Shown here one piece after another: positions 1-6,033 of a DNA stretch of 18,178 bases (position 1 is the stretch's first letter; every line of letters starts with the position of its first letter). Below the pieces are notes generated by a model. It was given only the letters and a program-made list of their open reading frames with translations, was not told the origin of the DNA and did not search any database. Origin of the DNA: Aalborgiella sp043740415 (lineage in GTDB: Bacteria > Pseudomonadota > Gammaproteobacteria > Burkholderiales > Burkholderiaceae_C). The position numbers were made by a program, and so were the translations under genes. Location of the stretch: positions 1 through 18,178 of the forward strand of contig JAYUCJ010000286.1 of assembly GCA_043740415.1 (NCBI GenBank). Direction: 5' to 3'.

Positions 1-843
1 CAGAAGAAAAAGTACCTGCCGAAACTCGCCAGTGGCGAGATGGTCGGCGCCATTGCCATGAGCGAGCCTGCGGCGGGTTCTGATTTGCAGGGCATCAAAG
101 CCACTGCGATCAAACAGCCAGACGGGAGTTACCTGCTCAACGGCAGCAAAACCTTCATCACCAACGGCTGGCACGCGGACCTGACCATCGTCGTCGCCAA
201 AACCAACCCGGCGGCAGGCGCCAAAGGCACCAGCCTGCTGCTGGTCGAGCGCAGCATGCCAGGCTACTCGGTCGGCAAGCGCCTGAAAAAATTGGGCCTG
301 AAGGCGCAGGACACATCCGAATTGTTTTTTGACAGCGTGAAGGTTCCCGCAGACGGCCTGCTGGGTGGCCCGGCGCAGGAGAACCGTGGCTTCATCTGCC
401 TGATGGAACAACTGCCCTGGGAGCGGATGCAGATAGCGATTGGCGCCGTTGCCGCAGCGCAGAGCGCCATCGACTGGACGGTGGACTATGTGAAAGAGCG
501 CAAAGTGTTTGGCCAGCCAGTCGCGAGTTTTCAGAACACCCGCTTCACGCTGGCAGAGCTGCAAACCCAGGTGCAGATTGCCCGCGTGTTTGTCGACAAA
601 AGCATCGAACTGCTGATGCAGGACAAGCTCGACACGGCGACCGCCAGCATGGCCAAATACTGGTGTTCAGACCTGCAATGCAAGGTGATGGACGAATGCG
701 TGCAACTCTTCGGCGGCTACGGCTACATGTGGGAATACCCCATCACCCGCGCCTACGCCGACGCCCGTGTGCAGCGCATCTACGGCGGCACGAACGAGAT
801 CATGAAAGAGGTGATCACGCGGAGTATGGGGTTGGGGAAGTAG
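1..843 (+). CDS. Acyl-CoA dehydrogenase, C-terminal part (5' end outside window)
   Basis: FAD-dependent acyl-CoA dehydrogenase, which introduces the alpha,beta double bond into an acyl-CoA thioester. The reading frame is open from base 1 (QKKKYLPKLASGEM...), so the ATG at 40 is internal and the N-terminal all-alpha domain lies upstream. Visible are the AMSEPAAGSD flavin/substrate motif, the middle beta-domain, and the C-terminal helical domain ending in QLFGGYGYMWEYP and RIYGGTNEIMKEVI. The position that holds the catalytic Glu in medium-chain enzymes (Y-E-G-T) is Gly here. The likely base is the Glu of LPWERM (codon 421-423), as in long-chain and isovaleryl-CoA enzymes; this placement is inferred from family knowledge. 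Substrate unknown. The stop is followed within about 10 bp by repeat copy 1. This is the last host-like gene before the AT-rich island, so its former downstream neighbour may have been the CheB/liv region. Confidence 0.95.
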   Translation, partial: QKKKYLPKLASGEMVGAIAMSEPAAGSDLQGIKATAIKQPDGSYLLNGSKTFITNGWHADLTIVVAKTNPAAGAKGTSLLLVERSMPGYSVGKRLKKLGLKAQDTSELFFDSVKVPADGLLGGPAQENRGFICLMEQLPWERMQIAIGAVAAAQSAIDWTVDYVKERKVFGQPVASFQNTRFTLAELQTQVQIARVFVDKSIELLMQDKLDTATASMAKYWCSDLQCKVMDECVQLFGGYGYMWEYPITRAYADARVQRIYGGTNEIMKEVITRSMGLGK

Positions 844-851
844 CTGGTTTA

Positions 852-921
852 CTATGAATTTAATAGCGTCTTAGGCAATGAATACGCCGGCTAGAGGCGT
901 AAATTATCGGTAAATTTGAGG
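852..921 (+). repeat. Dispersed intergenic repeat, copy 1
   Basis: A small stem (CTAT 852-855 / ATAG 863-866) is followed by the core CTTAGGCAATGAATACGCC (from 870), then GGCTAGAG and an AT-rich tail ending TTTGAGG. The same architecture recurs at 3877, 4337 and 5957, always on this strand. It starts just after the acyl-CoA dehydrogenase stop and forms the left bracket of the restriction-modification island. Confidence 0.85.
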
Positions 922-1024
922 ATTCCGAAGAAAGGGAGAATTTAACTGGCTCTGACTTAGAAATAATGAAAACAGAGGTGGATTGAGGTAAATTTACTGT
1001 TTATTTTTACAGAGGGACAAAAAT

Positions 1025-1038
1025 AGGACAAATGTCCT
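1025..1038. promoter_or_regulatory. Palindromic operator AGGACA-AA-TGTCCT upstream of the methyltransferase
   Basis: Perfect 6-bp inverted repeat with a 2-bp spacer, ending 15 bp before the methyltransferase ATG; an extra half-site (GGGACA) lies at 1014-1019. The downstream methyltransferase has an N-terminal helix-turn-helix. As I recall, M.SsoII and relatives bind a near-identical site (arms GGACA/TGTCC) through such a domain and repress their own gene, so autoregulation is the natural inference. A TATTAT box at 1040-1045 could be a -10 element. It would start the transcript almost at the ATG, which has no Shine-Dalgarno sequence. Confidence 0.7.
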
Positions 1039-1053
1039 GTATTATTCCCGCCG

Positions 1054-2322
1054 ATGAACTCTTCTATTTCTACTGCCGATCATTCTGCCGCTCTCGCATA
1101 TTTAGCAGCAGCTCGTAAAACTCACTCCCAAGAAGCAATTGCAAAGCACTTGAATTTCAGCACTCGCCAAGTTCGTCGTTGGGAAAATGGCGAACAGCTA
1201 CCTCCTGTAAATATTGCATCAGAACTACAAAAGTTTTTAAATTTCGGGATTCCTGCCGCGACAAAGGGGAAATTCACCTTTGCAGACCTCTTTGCGGGTA
1301 TTGGTGGAATTCGACTAGCTTTTGAAGCAATTGGCGGTGAATGCGTTTTTACAAGTGAGTGGGATGCATTTGCGCAAAAAAGCTACGCCATGAACTTTTC
1401 TACAGATCATGAGATGAATAGCGACATTACCCAGATTCATGAAGATGACATCCCAGATCACGACGTTTTGATAGGAGGTTTTCCGTGTCAGCCCTTTTCA
1501 ATAGCAGGTGTTTCCAAGAAAAACTCGCTTGGCAAAGCGCATGGATTTGCAGACGAAACACAAGGCACTTTATTTTTTGACGTGGCACGAATCATTGCAA
1601 AAAAACGCCCACGCGCATTCATGCTCGAAAACGTCAAAAATCTTAAGTCGCATGACAAAGGCCGTACTTTTGACGTTATTTATAAGACGTTAACCGAAGA
1701 TCTGGGTTATCACGTGACTTACAGCGTGATAGATGGCGCTCATTTTGTCCCTCAGCACCGTGAACGAATCATTATTGTGGGTTTCCGCGACGAAGTTGAT
1801 TTTGACGTGAAAGGCATCGAATTGCCAGGAAAAGGTGATCATTTATTAAGCAAAATCATCCATGCAAAAGCTGACGAACCGTTTCTAGAGTGGGATGGCT
1901 CTAATTATTTCGATCACTCAAAAAAGAAGGTGCTTGATAAATACACCTTAACTGACAACCTTTGGTTGTATTTGCAAAATTACAAGAAAAAGCACAGCGC
2001 TGCAGGTAATGGATTTGGCTTTGGTTTAGTAACACCTGAAAGTGTTACTCGCACCTTATCAGCTAGATATTACAAAGACGGTTCTGAGATTTTATTCAGT
2101 CAAGGAGCTAAAAAGAATCCGCGACGTTTAACACCACGAGAGTGCGCACGTCTAATGGGGTTTCCTGATACTTTCAAAATTAACGTATCTGATACCCGCG
2201 CGTACAAACAGTTTGGTAACTCAGTCGTTGTGCCCGTCATGACAAAAGTAGCTGAAGCTATGCAACCTTTCATCGTTCAAGAAGTAGTGAAGAAACCGCG
2301 ATTCACCCGTGCCAAAGCCTAG
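1054..2322 (+). CDS. DNA (cytosine-5) methyltransferase, Dcm/EcoRII/SsoII family, with N-terminal HTH
   Basis: Transfers a methyl group from SAM to C5 of a cytosine in the recognition site. Motifs appear in canonical order: I DLFAGIGG (78-85), IV GGFPCQPFS with catalytic Cys145, VI ENV (192-194), VIII QHRERI (234-239), then a target-recognition region, IX RLTPRECARLMGF and X QFGNSVVVPV (about 386-395). GVSKKNSLG, AHGF and ENVKNLKSHDKG match Dcm/M.EcoRII closely by memory, which suggests CCWGG or CCNGG specificity. Residues 1-73 are a separate domain with an XRE-like helix-turn-helix (HSQEAIAKHL...RRWENG), as in M.SsoII-type autoregulators. The ATG has no Shine-Dalgarno and lies just downstream of a palindromic operator. 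The gene is much more AT-rich than the flanking host genes, which suggests transfer. It is followed 18 bp later by the 88-residue ORF and then the matching endonuclease. Confidence 0.97.
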   Translation: MNSSISTADHSAALAYLAAARKTHSQEAIAKHLNFSTRQVRRWENGEQLPPVNIASELQKFLNFGIPAATKGKFTFADLFAGIGGIRLAFEAIGGECVFTSEWDAFAQKSYAMNFSTDHEMNSDITQIHEDDIPDHDVLIGGFPCQPFSIAGVSKKNSLGKAHGFADETQGTLFFDVARIIAKKRPRAFMLENVKNLKSHDKGRTFDVIYKTLTEDLGYHVTYSVIDGAHFVPQHRERIIIVGFRDEVDFDVKGIELPGKGDHLLSKIIHAKADEPFLEWDGSNYFDHSKKKVLDKYTLTDNLWLYLQNYKKKHSAAGNGFGFGLVTPESVTRTLSARYYKDGSEILFSQGAKKNPRRLTPRECARLMGFPDTFKINVSDTRAYKQFGNSVVVPVMTKVAEAMQPFIVQEVVKKPRFTRAKA

Positions 2323-2340
2323 TTTATAAGGAGTAATGCA

Positions 2341-2607
2341 ATGCAAACAATTTCACGAATTCCAGACCCAGTAAACAATTCGATTTCCGCTATGGATCGC
2401 TGGTTTTCTAAAATGTATACAAGCGGATTACTTTTTCATCCTGAAGATTGCGCTAGCGATATTATTGAGATTGCATCAGGCAAACCAATGTTTACTTCTG
2501 AAGAATGTGACAGTTTAGAAAAAATTCTTGATGCCATGTTTGAAAAACATGGTGATAAAGTATGCGATGTCGCTTATAAATATATCTGTAAAACAATAAG
2601 CATTTAA
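2341..2607 (+). CDS. Small protein of unknown function between methyltransferase and endonuclease
   Basis: An 88-residue acidic, mostly helical-looking protein with four Cys residues and no signal peptide or membrane segment. I do not recognise a family. It has the best ribosome binding site of the island (AAGGAG at 2328-2333, 7 nt before the ATG), starts 18 bp after the methyltransferase stop, and shares the AT-rich composition of both partners, so it is probably translated as part of the operon. It does not look like a C-protein (no helix-turn-helix) or a Vsr mismatch endonuclease (too short). Restriction-modification control, an accessory role, or unrelated cargo are all possible. Function not assigned. 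Confidence 0.75.
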   Translation: MQTISRIPDPVNNSISAMDRWFSKMYTSGLLFHPEDCASDIIEIASGKPMFTSEECDSLEKILDAMFEKHGDKVCDVAYKYICKTISI

Positions 2608-2619
2608 GAATACCTAGTG

Positions 2620-2672
2620 TTGATGAGCCAAAAACAATGATCTCAATGCGTATTAAATCAAAGGCTCATTAA
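2620..2672 (+). promoter_or_regulatory. Predicted mRNA hairpin ending 2 nt before the endonuclease start codon
   Basis: TTGATGAGCC (2620-2629) can pair with GGCTCATTAA (2663-2672), a 10-bp stem with one G-U pair and a 33-nt loop. The only Shine-Dalgarno-like bases before the endonuclease ATG (AAAGG, 2660-2664) fall partly in the right arm. The structure could restrain translation of the endonuclease relative to the genes upstream. This is inferred from pairing only. Confidence 0.45.
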
Positions 2673-2674
2673 AA

Positions 2675-3871
2675 ATGAATGCACTTAGTAATTACTTCAA
2701 AGGAACTGCCTGCAAGTATCTTAGTGAGGTTGATGCGTCGCCTGCTAAGTCAAATCAGCATGAAATAGGTTCAAACAAATTTACCGCAATTTTAGGTGTG
2801 CCAAGTGGAAGCGAGAAGCGGTTTTTCGAAGCAGTATTTTTACTTTTCAGTTCTGATCAAGAAGAACCGGAAATTTATAAAGATAAAGTTACATATTACG
2901 ATAGTCGTGCAAATCAACCGCATCGCTCTGCTGAATACCGTCTTTATTACCACTCTAACCCCATTACGGAGTTAATGAGCGCAACGGATTTTTGCTTAAT
3001 TTCACTTCGTACAAACGGTGAGTTACTTATTGCTATAGCGCCACAAGGGAGCGATCATGAGAGACGGTTGCGCTATTTGTTTAATGCTGAAGATGCACAG
3101 AATCAATGGGTAATTGGCACAGAAGTAAGTTCGAAAGAATTAGATTTTGCTTCGCGCGGCATTCTTGCTGCAATTGGCATCGAAACTGCAGAACCAGTAG
3201 AAAATCTTTTAGGACAAATTAAAGATAAGTTTGGCCTTATCTTTCCAAAAACGGCAATTTTTTCAGCGTTTGCACGCGAAACATTAGCAACTCAAATAAA
3301 TGCAGCAACACAACCAGATTTGGCGCTCGAAGAATGGATGAAGCAAGAGGAACGGCTTTTCCGAACTTTAGAACGTGAAATTGTTGAAGAAAGACTTAAG
3401 AGTGGTTTTGACTCGGTTGAAACGTTCGTGGGATTTTCTTTGTCAGTGCAAAACCGTAGAAAATCGCGCGTTGGGCATGCGTTGGAGAACCATTTGGAGG
3501 CTGTTTTTAAAGCTTCAAATGTTCGCTACCAACGTGGAGGTAAAACAGAAGGCAATGCCAAACCAGACTTTTTGTTTCCTGGAACTAAGGAGTATCACAA
3601 CGCTGCTATTGGCTCGCCACCGCTACGAATGCTTGCGGCTAAGTCAACCTGTAAAGACAGATGGAGACAAATACTTGCGGAAGCAGCACGTATTCCGCAA
3701 AAGCATTTATTCACTCTGGAAACTGCTATATCTGAAAGTCAAACTGATGAAATGACAAACCACTCCGTGCAATTGGTTGTTCCTCCGTCAGTTGCGAAGA
3801 CATTTTCTTTAAAACAACAGCAAAAGCTGATGAATCTGGATCAATTCATCGAACTAGCGAAGGTTGCATAA
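2675..3871 (+). CDS. EcoRII-type restriction endonuclease (Type IIE)
   Basis: Cuts DNA at the site protected by the adjacent methyltransferase. The 398-residue length matches EcoRII (about 400). The N-terminal part (about 1-180) corresponds to the EcoRII-N effector-site DNA-binding domain of B3-like fold. The C-terminal part (about 215-398) is the EcoRII-C PD-(D/E)XK nuclease: NRRKSR, Glu271 in ENHLEAVF, KPDFLFP with Asp298, and AAKSTCKDRWRQIL with Lys323 and Arg329, all in register with my memory of EcoRII. EcoRII needs two or more sites for efficient cleavage, one acting as effector; an intact N-domain suggests the same here. It lies in tandem downstream of the methyltransferase, whereas I recall convergent genes in the classical EcoRII system. 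It has no good Shine-Dalgarno and a hairpin precedes the ATG. AT-rich like its partners; repeat copy 2 starts 6 bp after the stop. It appears intact. Confidence 0.95.
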   Translation: MNALSNYFKGTACKYLSEVDASPAKSNQHEIGSNKFTAILGVPSGSEKRFFEAVFLLFSSDQEEPEIYKDKVTYYDSRANQPHRSAEYRLYYHSNPITELMSATDFCLISLRTNGELLIAIAPQGSDHERRLRYLFNAEDAQNQWVIGTEVSSKELDFASRGILAAIGIETAEPVENLLGQIKDKFGLIFPKTAIFSAFARETLATQINAATQPDLALEEWMKQEERLFRTLEREIVEERLKSGFDSVETFVGFSLSVQNRRKSRVGHALENHLEAVFKASNVRYQRGGKTEGNAKPDFLFPGTKEYHNAAIGSPPLRMLAAKSTCKDRWRQILAEAARIPQKHLFTLETAISESQTDEMTNHSVQLVVPPSVAKTFSLKQQQKLMNLDQFIELAKVA

Positions 3872-3876
3872 ATTAA

Positions 3877-3946
3877 CTATTGTTTTTATAGCTGCTTAGG
3901 CAATGAATACGCCGGCTAGAGATATATTTTATGGGTGAATTTGAGG
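3877..3946 (+). repeat. Dispersed intergenic repeat, copy 2
   Basis: Stem CTAT (3877-3880) / ATAG (3888-3891), then the core CTTAGGCAATGAATACGCC (from 3895), GGCTAGAG and an AT-rich tail ending TTTGAGG at 3946. The core is identical to copy 1 over 27 bp (870-896 against 3895-3921). It begins 6 bp after the endonuclease stop, so copies 1 and 2 bracket the restriction-modification island as direct repeats about 3.0 kb apart. Confidence 0.85.
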
Positions 3947-4043
3947 GTTTTTAAGATGGTCACAAAAACCTATTTTTGGACTTATCTTCGTGTGGCACAA
4001 AGCTAATAGGGCGCATAACGGCGACCACCATAGCCAGCTCCTG

Positions 4044-4074
4044 AATTTGAGGTCACAAACTGTGACCTCAAATT
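4044..4074. repeat. Perfect 14-bp inverted repeat with 3-bp loop
   Basis: AATTTGAGGTCACA (4044-4057), AAC, TGTGACCTCAAATT (4061-4074); every base pairs. A run of five Ts follows at 4082-4086. It could fold in RNA as a terminator for the restriction-modification transcript or serve as a binding site for a dimeric protein. The left arm shares TGAATTTGAGG (4042-4052) with the tail of repeat copy 2, so it may have arisen from that element. Confidence 0.75.
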
Positions 4075-4121
4075 TGCAAACTTTTTGTTTGAGGGTTGAA
4101 ATATGTAGTCTCCTAGAAACA

Positions 4122-4208
4122 GAAATTAGGGGCAGAGTCAAATTTCGATGTAATGCTGCTGTCCGCCGAATAGCAAATTGTCCTGAATTGGAATCTGACC
4201 CTAATTTC
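4122..4208. repeat. MITE-like element with imperfect terminal inverted repeats
   Basis: The left arm 4122-4146 (starting GAAATTAGGGGCAGAGTC) and the right arm 4185-4208 (ending GATTC...-type complement, ATCTGACCCTAATTTC) are imperfect inverted copies around about 38 bp. The GGG(T/G)CAGA core in AT-rich arms resembles palindromic repeats that accompany IS200-like (RAYT) transposases in proteobacteria, from memory. No transposase is present, so this would be a non-autonomous or leftover unit. Confidence 0.55.
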
Positions 4209-4256
4209 TTTACCTCTGCTGGTAGAAGCTTCACTCGACCGCTAGCCATCACATGA

Positions 4257-4306
4257 AAGCTCCACTTTCACCCGGCGGGGTGAGAGGGGCTGGGGGTGAG
4301 CGGGGG
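4257..4306. repeat. GC-rich palindromic intergenic repeat
   Basis: A hairpin with CACCC (4269-4273) / GGGTG (4278-4282), extendable by three pairs, followed by a G-rich stretch (GAGAGGGGCTGGGGGTGAG). Sequences of this kind (CCCTCACCCCAGCCCCTCTC on the other strand) are common dispersed elements in proteobacterial intergenic regions. It is compositionally unlike the AT-rich DNA on its left. Confidence 0.5.
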
Positions 4307-4336
4307 AAACAAACCAGCTTGCGCAGCTGCAAAATA

Positions 4337-4393
4337 CTATAAATAATATAGCATCTTAGGCAATAAATACGCCGGCTAGACGCATATTTGAGG
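4337..4393 (+). repeat. Dispersed intergenic repeat, copy 3
   Basis: Stem CTAT (4337-4340) / ATAG (4348-4351), then CTTAGGCAATAAATACGCC from 4355, GGCTAGA, and a shorter tail ending TTTGAGG at 4393. It differs from copies 1 and 2 by G to A in the core and by the shortened tail. It shares the A variant with copy 4. Confidence 0.85.
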
Positions 4394-4486
4394 GGTAAAT
4401 TCCGCAGTTCAGGGATTTAAGGAGGTAAAAGACAGGCTACATACAGATTTCGCACCTTTTCAGCGCCAAAGGACTACCATCAAGGC

Positions 4487-5083
4487 ATGTCTGCCAAAAA
4501 AGCGCCTGCTACCTCCACCAAGAACTTCCCCATCGTCTGCGTGGGCGGGTCTGCGGGCGGGCTGGATGCTTACATTCGGCTGTTGCAAAATTTACCGGCC
4601 GACATGGGCGTGGCGATTGTCATCGTCAACCACATCACCACGCTGCCGACGCAGCTGCACACGGTGCTGCCCAGGTTCACCAGCATGCCGATCACGCTGA
4701 TCACCGACGATTTGTCGATCGAGCCCAACCACGTGTTCATCATCCCGTCGAACCGGGATCTGCACGTTGAAGACGGCGAGTTCCAGCTCAAACCCATCTC
4801 CAAGCCACGCGGCTGGCCGGATGTGATCACGGTTTTTTTGCGCTCACTCACCGAGTGTTGGGATGGCAAGCTGATCGCCGTCATCGTCTCGGGCTATGAC
4901 GGCGACGGCGCGGCCGCCCTGTGCGGCATTCAGGAGGTGGGCGGCATCACCATCGCCCAAAAACCCGAGACCGCCAAACAGCCCGACATGCCCGAAAGCG
5001 CCATCGACAGCGGCTGCATCGACTACGTGCTGTCACCCGAGGAGATGGCACACGTCATCCTTGGGATAGCCACGGGTCGTTAA
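4487..5083 (+). CDS. Orphan CheB-type methylesterase domain protein
   Basis: CheB_methylest domain protein. The family removes methyl groups from glutamates of chemoreceptors. At 198 residues it is just the catalytic domain: the Ser-His-Asp triad is Ser22 in VGGSAGG, His49 in IVNH and Asp140 in SGYDGDGA, aligned to CheB by motif. The receiver domain that controls canonical CheB is absent, and no other chemotaxis gene lies in the window. Such stand-alone domains occur in many betaproteobacteria, sometimes linked to sensory kinases or CheR-like proteins, so the substrate need not be a chemoreceptor. The start is supported by frame and homology; the best Shine-Dalgarno (AAAGGA, 4468-4473) is 13 nt away. 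It converges with the ParA gene, leaving only 4 bp between stops. Composition is host-like. Confidence 0.88.
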   Translation: MSAKKAPATSTKNFPIVCVGGSAGGLDAYIRLLQNLPADMGVAIVIVNHITTLPTQLHTVLPRFTSMPITLITDDLSIEPNHVFIIPSNRDLHVEDGEFQLKPISKPRGWPDVITVFLRSLTECWDGKLIAVIVSGYDGDGAAALCGIQEVGGITIAQKPETAKQPDMPESAIDSGCIDYVLSPEEMAHVILGIATGR

Positions 5084-5087
5084 TCAG

Positions 5088-5867
5088 CTAAGCCGCCCGT
5101 CCGGACTCCAGCGTTTCATGCAGGGCCAGCAGCGCCTGCGTCAGCTTGTGGCCGGGCTCCATGTAGATCATGGGCAGGGACTGCTCGTGGGACTCGCGGA
5201 TCCTGACCGAGGAGGGCAGGTAGGGTTGCAGCACGGGCAGGCCTTCTTCGATCAGCTCATCGACCATGCGCTGGGGCAGCTTGGCGCGCGACTGGAACTG
5301 GTTGACCACGATGCCTTTCACCGCCAGCTCGGGGTTGTGGTCGGCGCGGATCTCCTGCACGTTGTCCAGCAGGGTGTAGAGCGCCTTGCGGGCAAACTCG
5401 TCGCAGTCGAACGGGATCAGGCAGCCGCTGGCGCCGATCAGGGCGGAGCGGGTGAAAAAATTCAGCGCCGGCGGGGTGTCGATGTAGATGCGGTCAAAAT
5501 CATTGGCCAGCTGCTGCAGGCCTTCACGCAGCTTGTAGATCTTCTGGCGCGACTCCAGCTTGCCCTGCAGTTCATTCAAGGCCGAGCTGGACGGCATCAG
5601 GTGCAGCCCCGCGTGCGGCGTGGGCACGATGAACTCGGTCGGTGGAACCGGCTTAAAGCTGTAGCTCAGCGCATGTTCAAAAAATCCCGCCACACTGGGC
5701 AGCGCGTCGCTTTCCTGCGCCCCCAGCAGGTAGCTGCTGGAGTTGCCCTGCGGGTCCAGGTCGATCACCAGGGTGCGCAGACCCTGGCTGGCGCTGATGG
5801 CGGCCAGGTTGCAGGTGATGGTGGATTTGCCCACCCCACCTTTTTGGTTGAAAACGACGAGCGGCAT
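5088..5867 (-). CDS. Orphan ParA/Soj-family ATPase
   Basis: ParA/MinD-type P-loop ATPase. The family positions DNA or protein complexes along the nucleoid or membrane. The 259-residue protein starts at MPLVVFNQKGGVGKST: deviant Walker A KGGVGKST (residues 9-16), switch I/A' region DLDPQGN (about 37-43) and Walker B-like IYIDTPP. I chose the ATG at 5865-5867 over one 16 codons upstream because AAGGA sits 8 nt before it and the protein then begins right at the first beta-strand, as in family members. No parB or parS-like gene is adjacent, so this is an orphan; roles in plasmid-like segregation, polar protein placement or chemotaxis-array positioning are possible. Its convergence with a CheB-like domain is suggestive of the last, but only by context. 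Confidence 0.92.
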   Translation of the reverse strand: MPLVVFNQKGGVGKSTITCNLAAISASQGLRTLVIDLDPQGNSSSYLLGAQESDALPSVAGFFEHALSYSFKPVPPTEFIVPTPHAGLHLMPSSSALNELQGKLESRQKIYKLREGLQQLANDFDRIYIDTPPALNFFTRSALIGASGCLIPFDCDEFARKALYTLLDNVQEIRADHNPELAVKGIVVNQFQSRAKLPQRMVDELIEEGLPVLQPYLPSSVRIRESHEQSLPMIYMEPGHKLTQALLALHETLESGRAA

Positions 5868-5956
5868 GACACGGTTCCTTGTGCTGGTGGAGGGAGGGGC
5901 GGATGAACAAACCAAGATTATGCGCGCATTGCAGGGCGCCGCGAAGGCAGATAATA

Positions 5957-6028
5957 TTGCTATATTTAAGATAGCAACTTAGGCAATAAATACGCCGTCT
6001 AGAGTCATATATACGCCTATTTTTGAGG
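5957..6028 (+). repeat. Dispersed intergenic repeat, copy 4
   Basis: It has the best stem of the four: TTGCTAT (5957-5963) / ATAGCAA (5971-5977), perfect over 7 bp. Then comes CTTAGGCAATAAATACGCC from 5978, TCTAGAG instead of GCTAGAG, and a tail ending TTTGAGG at 6028. It lies between the ParA start and the racemase stop (both on the other strand), so it may shape the 3' end of the racemase transcript. Confidence 0.85.
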
Positions 6029-6033
6029 TAATT

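Larger units (their letters stand above)
3872..4486. other. 615-bp non-coding, repeat-rich gap
   Basis: No convincing gene. ORFs of about 90-110 codons on both strands overlap the repeats, have no recognisable domain, and are treated as chance. The gap holds repeat copies 2 and 3, a perfect 14-bp palindrome, a MITE-like inverted repeat and a GC-rich hairpin, each listed separately. This density suggests a hot spot for small-element insertion and recombination. The weakly defined promoter of the CheB-domain gene should lie at its right end. Confidence 0.7.

Noticed and set aside
1..843. Acyl-CoA dehydrogenase truncated by the island
   Set aside because: The C-terminus is complete with the normal family ending; only the window edge removes its N-terminus.
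2341..2607. Vsr-type repair endonuclease or C-protein in the restriction-modification operon
   Set aside because: The protein is too short and lacks Vsr motifs, and there is no helix-turn-helix pattern for a C-protein.
4044..4074. CRP/FNR-type binding site
   Set aside because: The order is TCACA-N3-TGTGA, the reverse of the CRP arrangement TGTGA-N6-TCACA.
3929..4256. Overlapping ORFs of 107 codons (-) and 88 codons (+) in the repeat-rich gap
   Set aside because: Both run through palindromes and repeat copies, have no ribosome binding site or recognisable domain, and low-complexity inverted repeats readily give open frames on both strands.
5118..5906. 262-codon + strand frame opposite the ParA gene
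   Set aside because: Its Gly/Gln/Val/Arg-rich translation has no family features, while the opposite strand has clear ParA motifs and a ribosome binding site.
852..6028. Four regularly built repeats considered as a CRISPR array
   Set aside because: Spacings are about 3 kb, 0.46 kb and 1.6 kb with whole genes between copies, and no cas gene is present.
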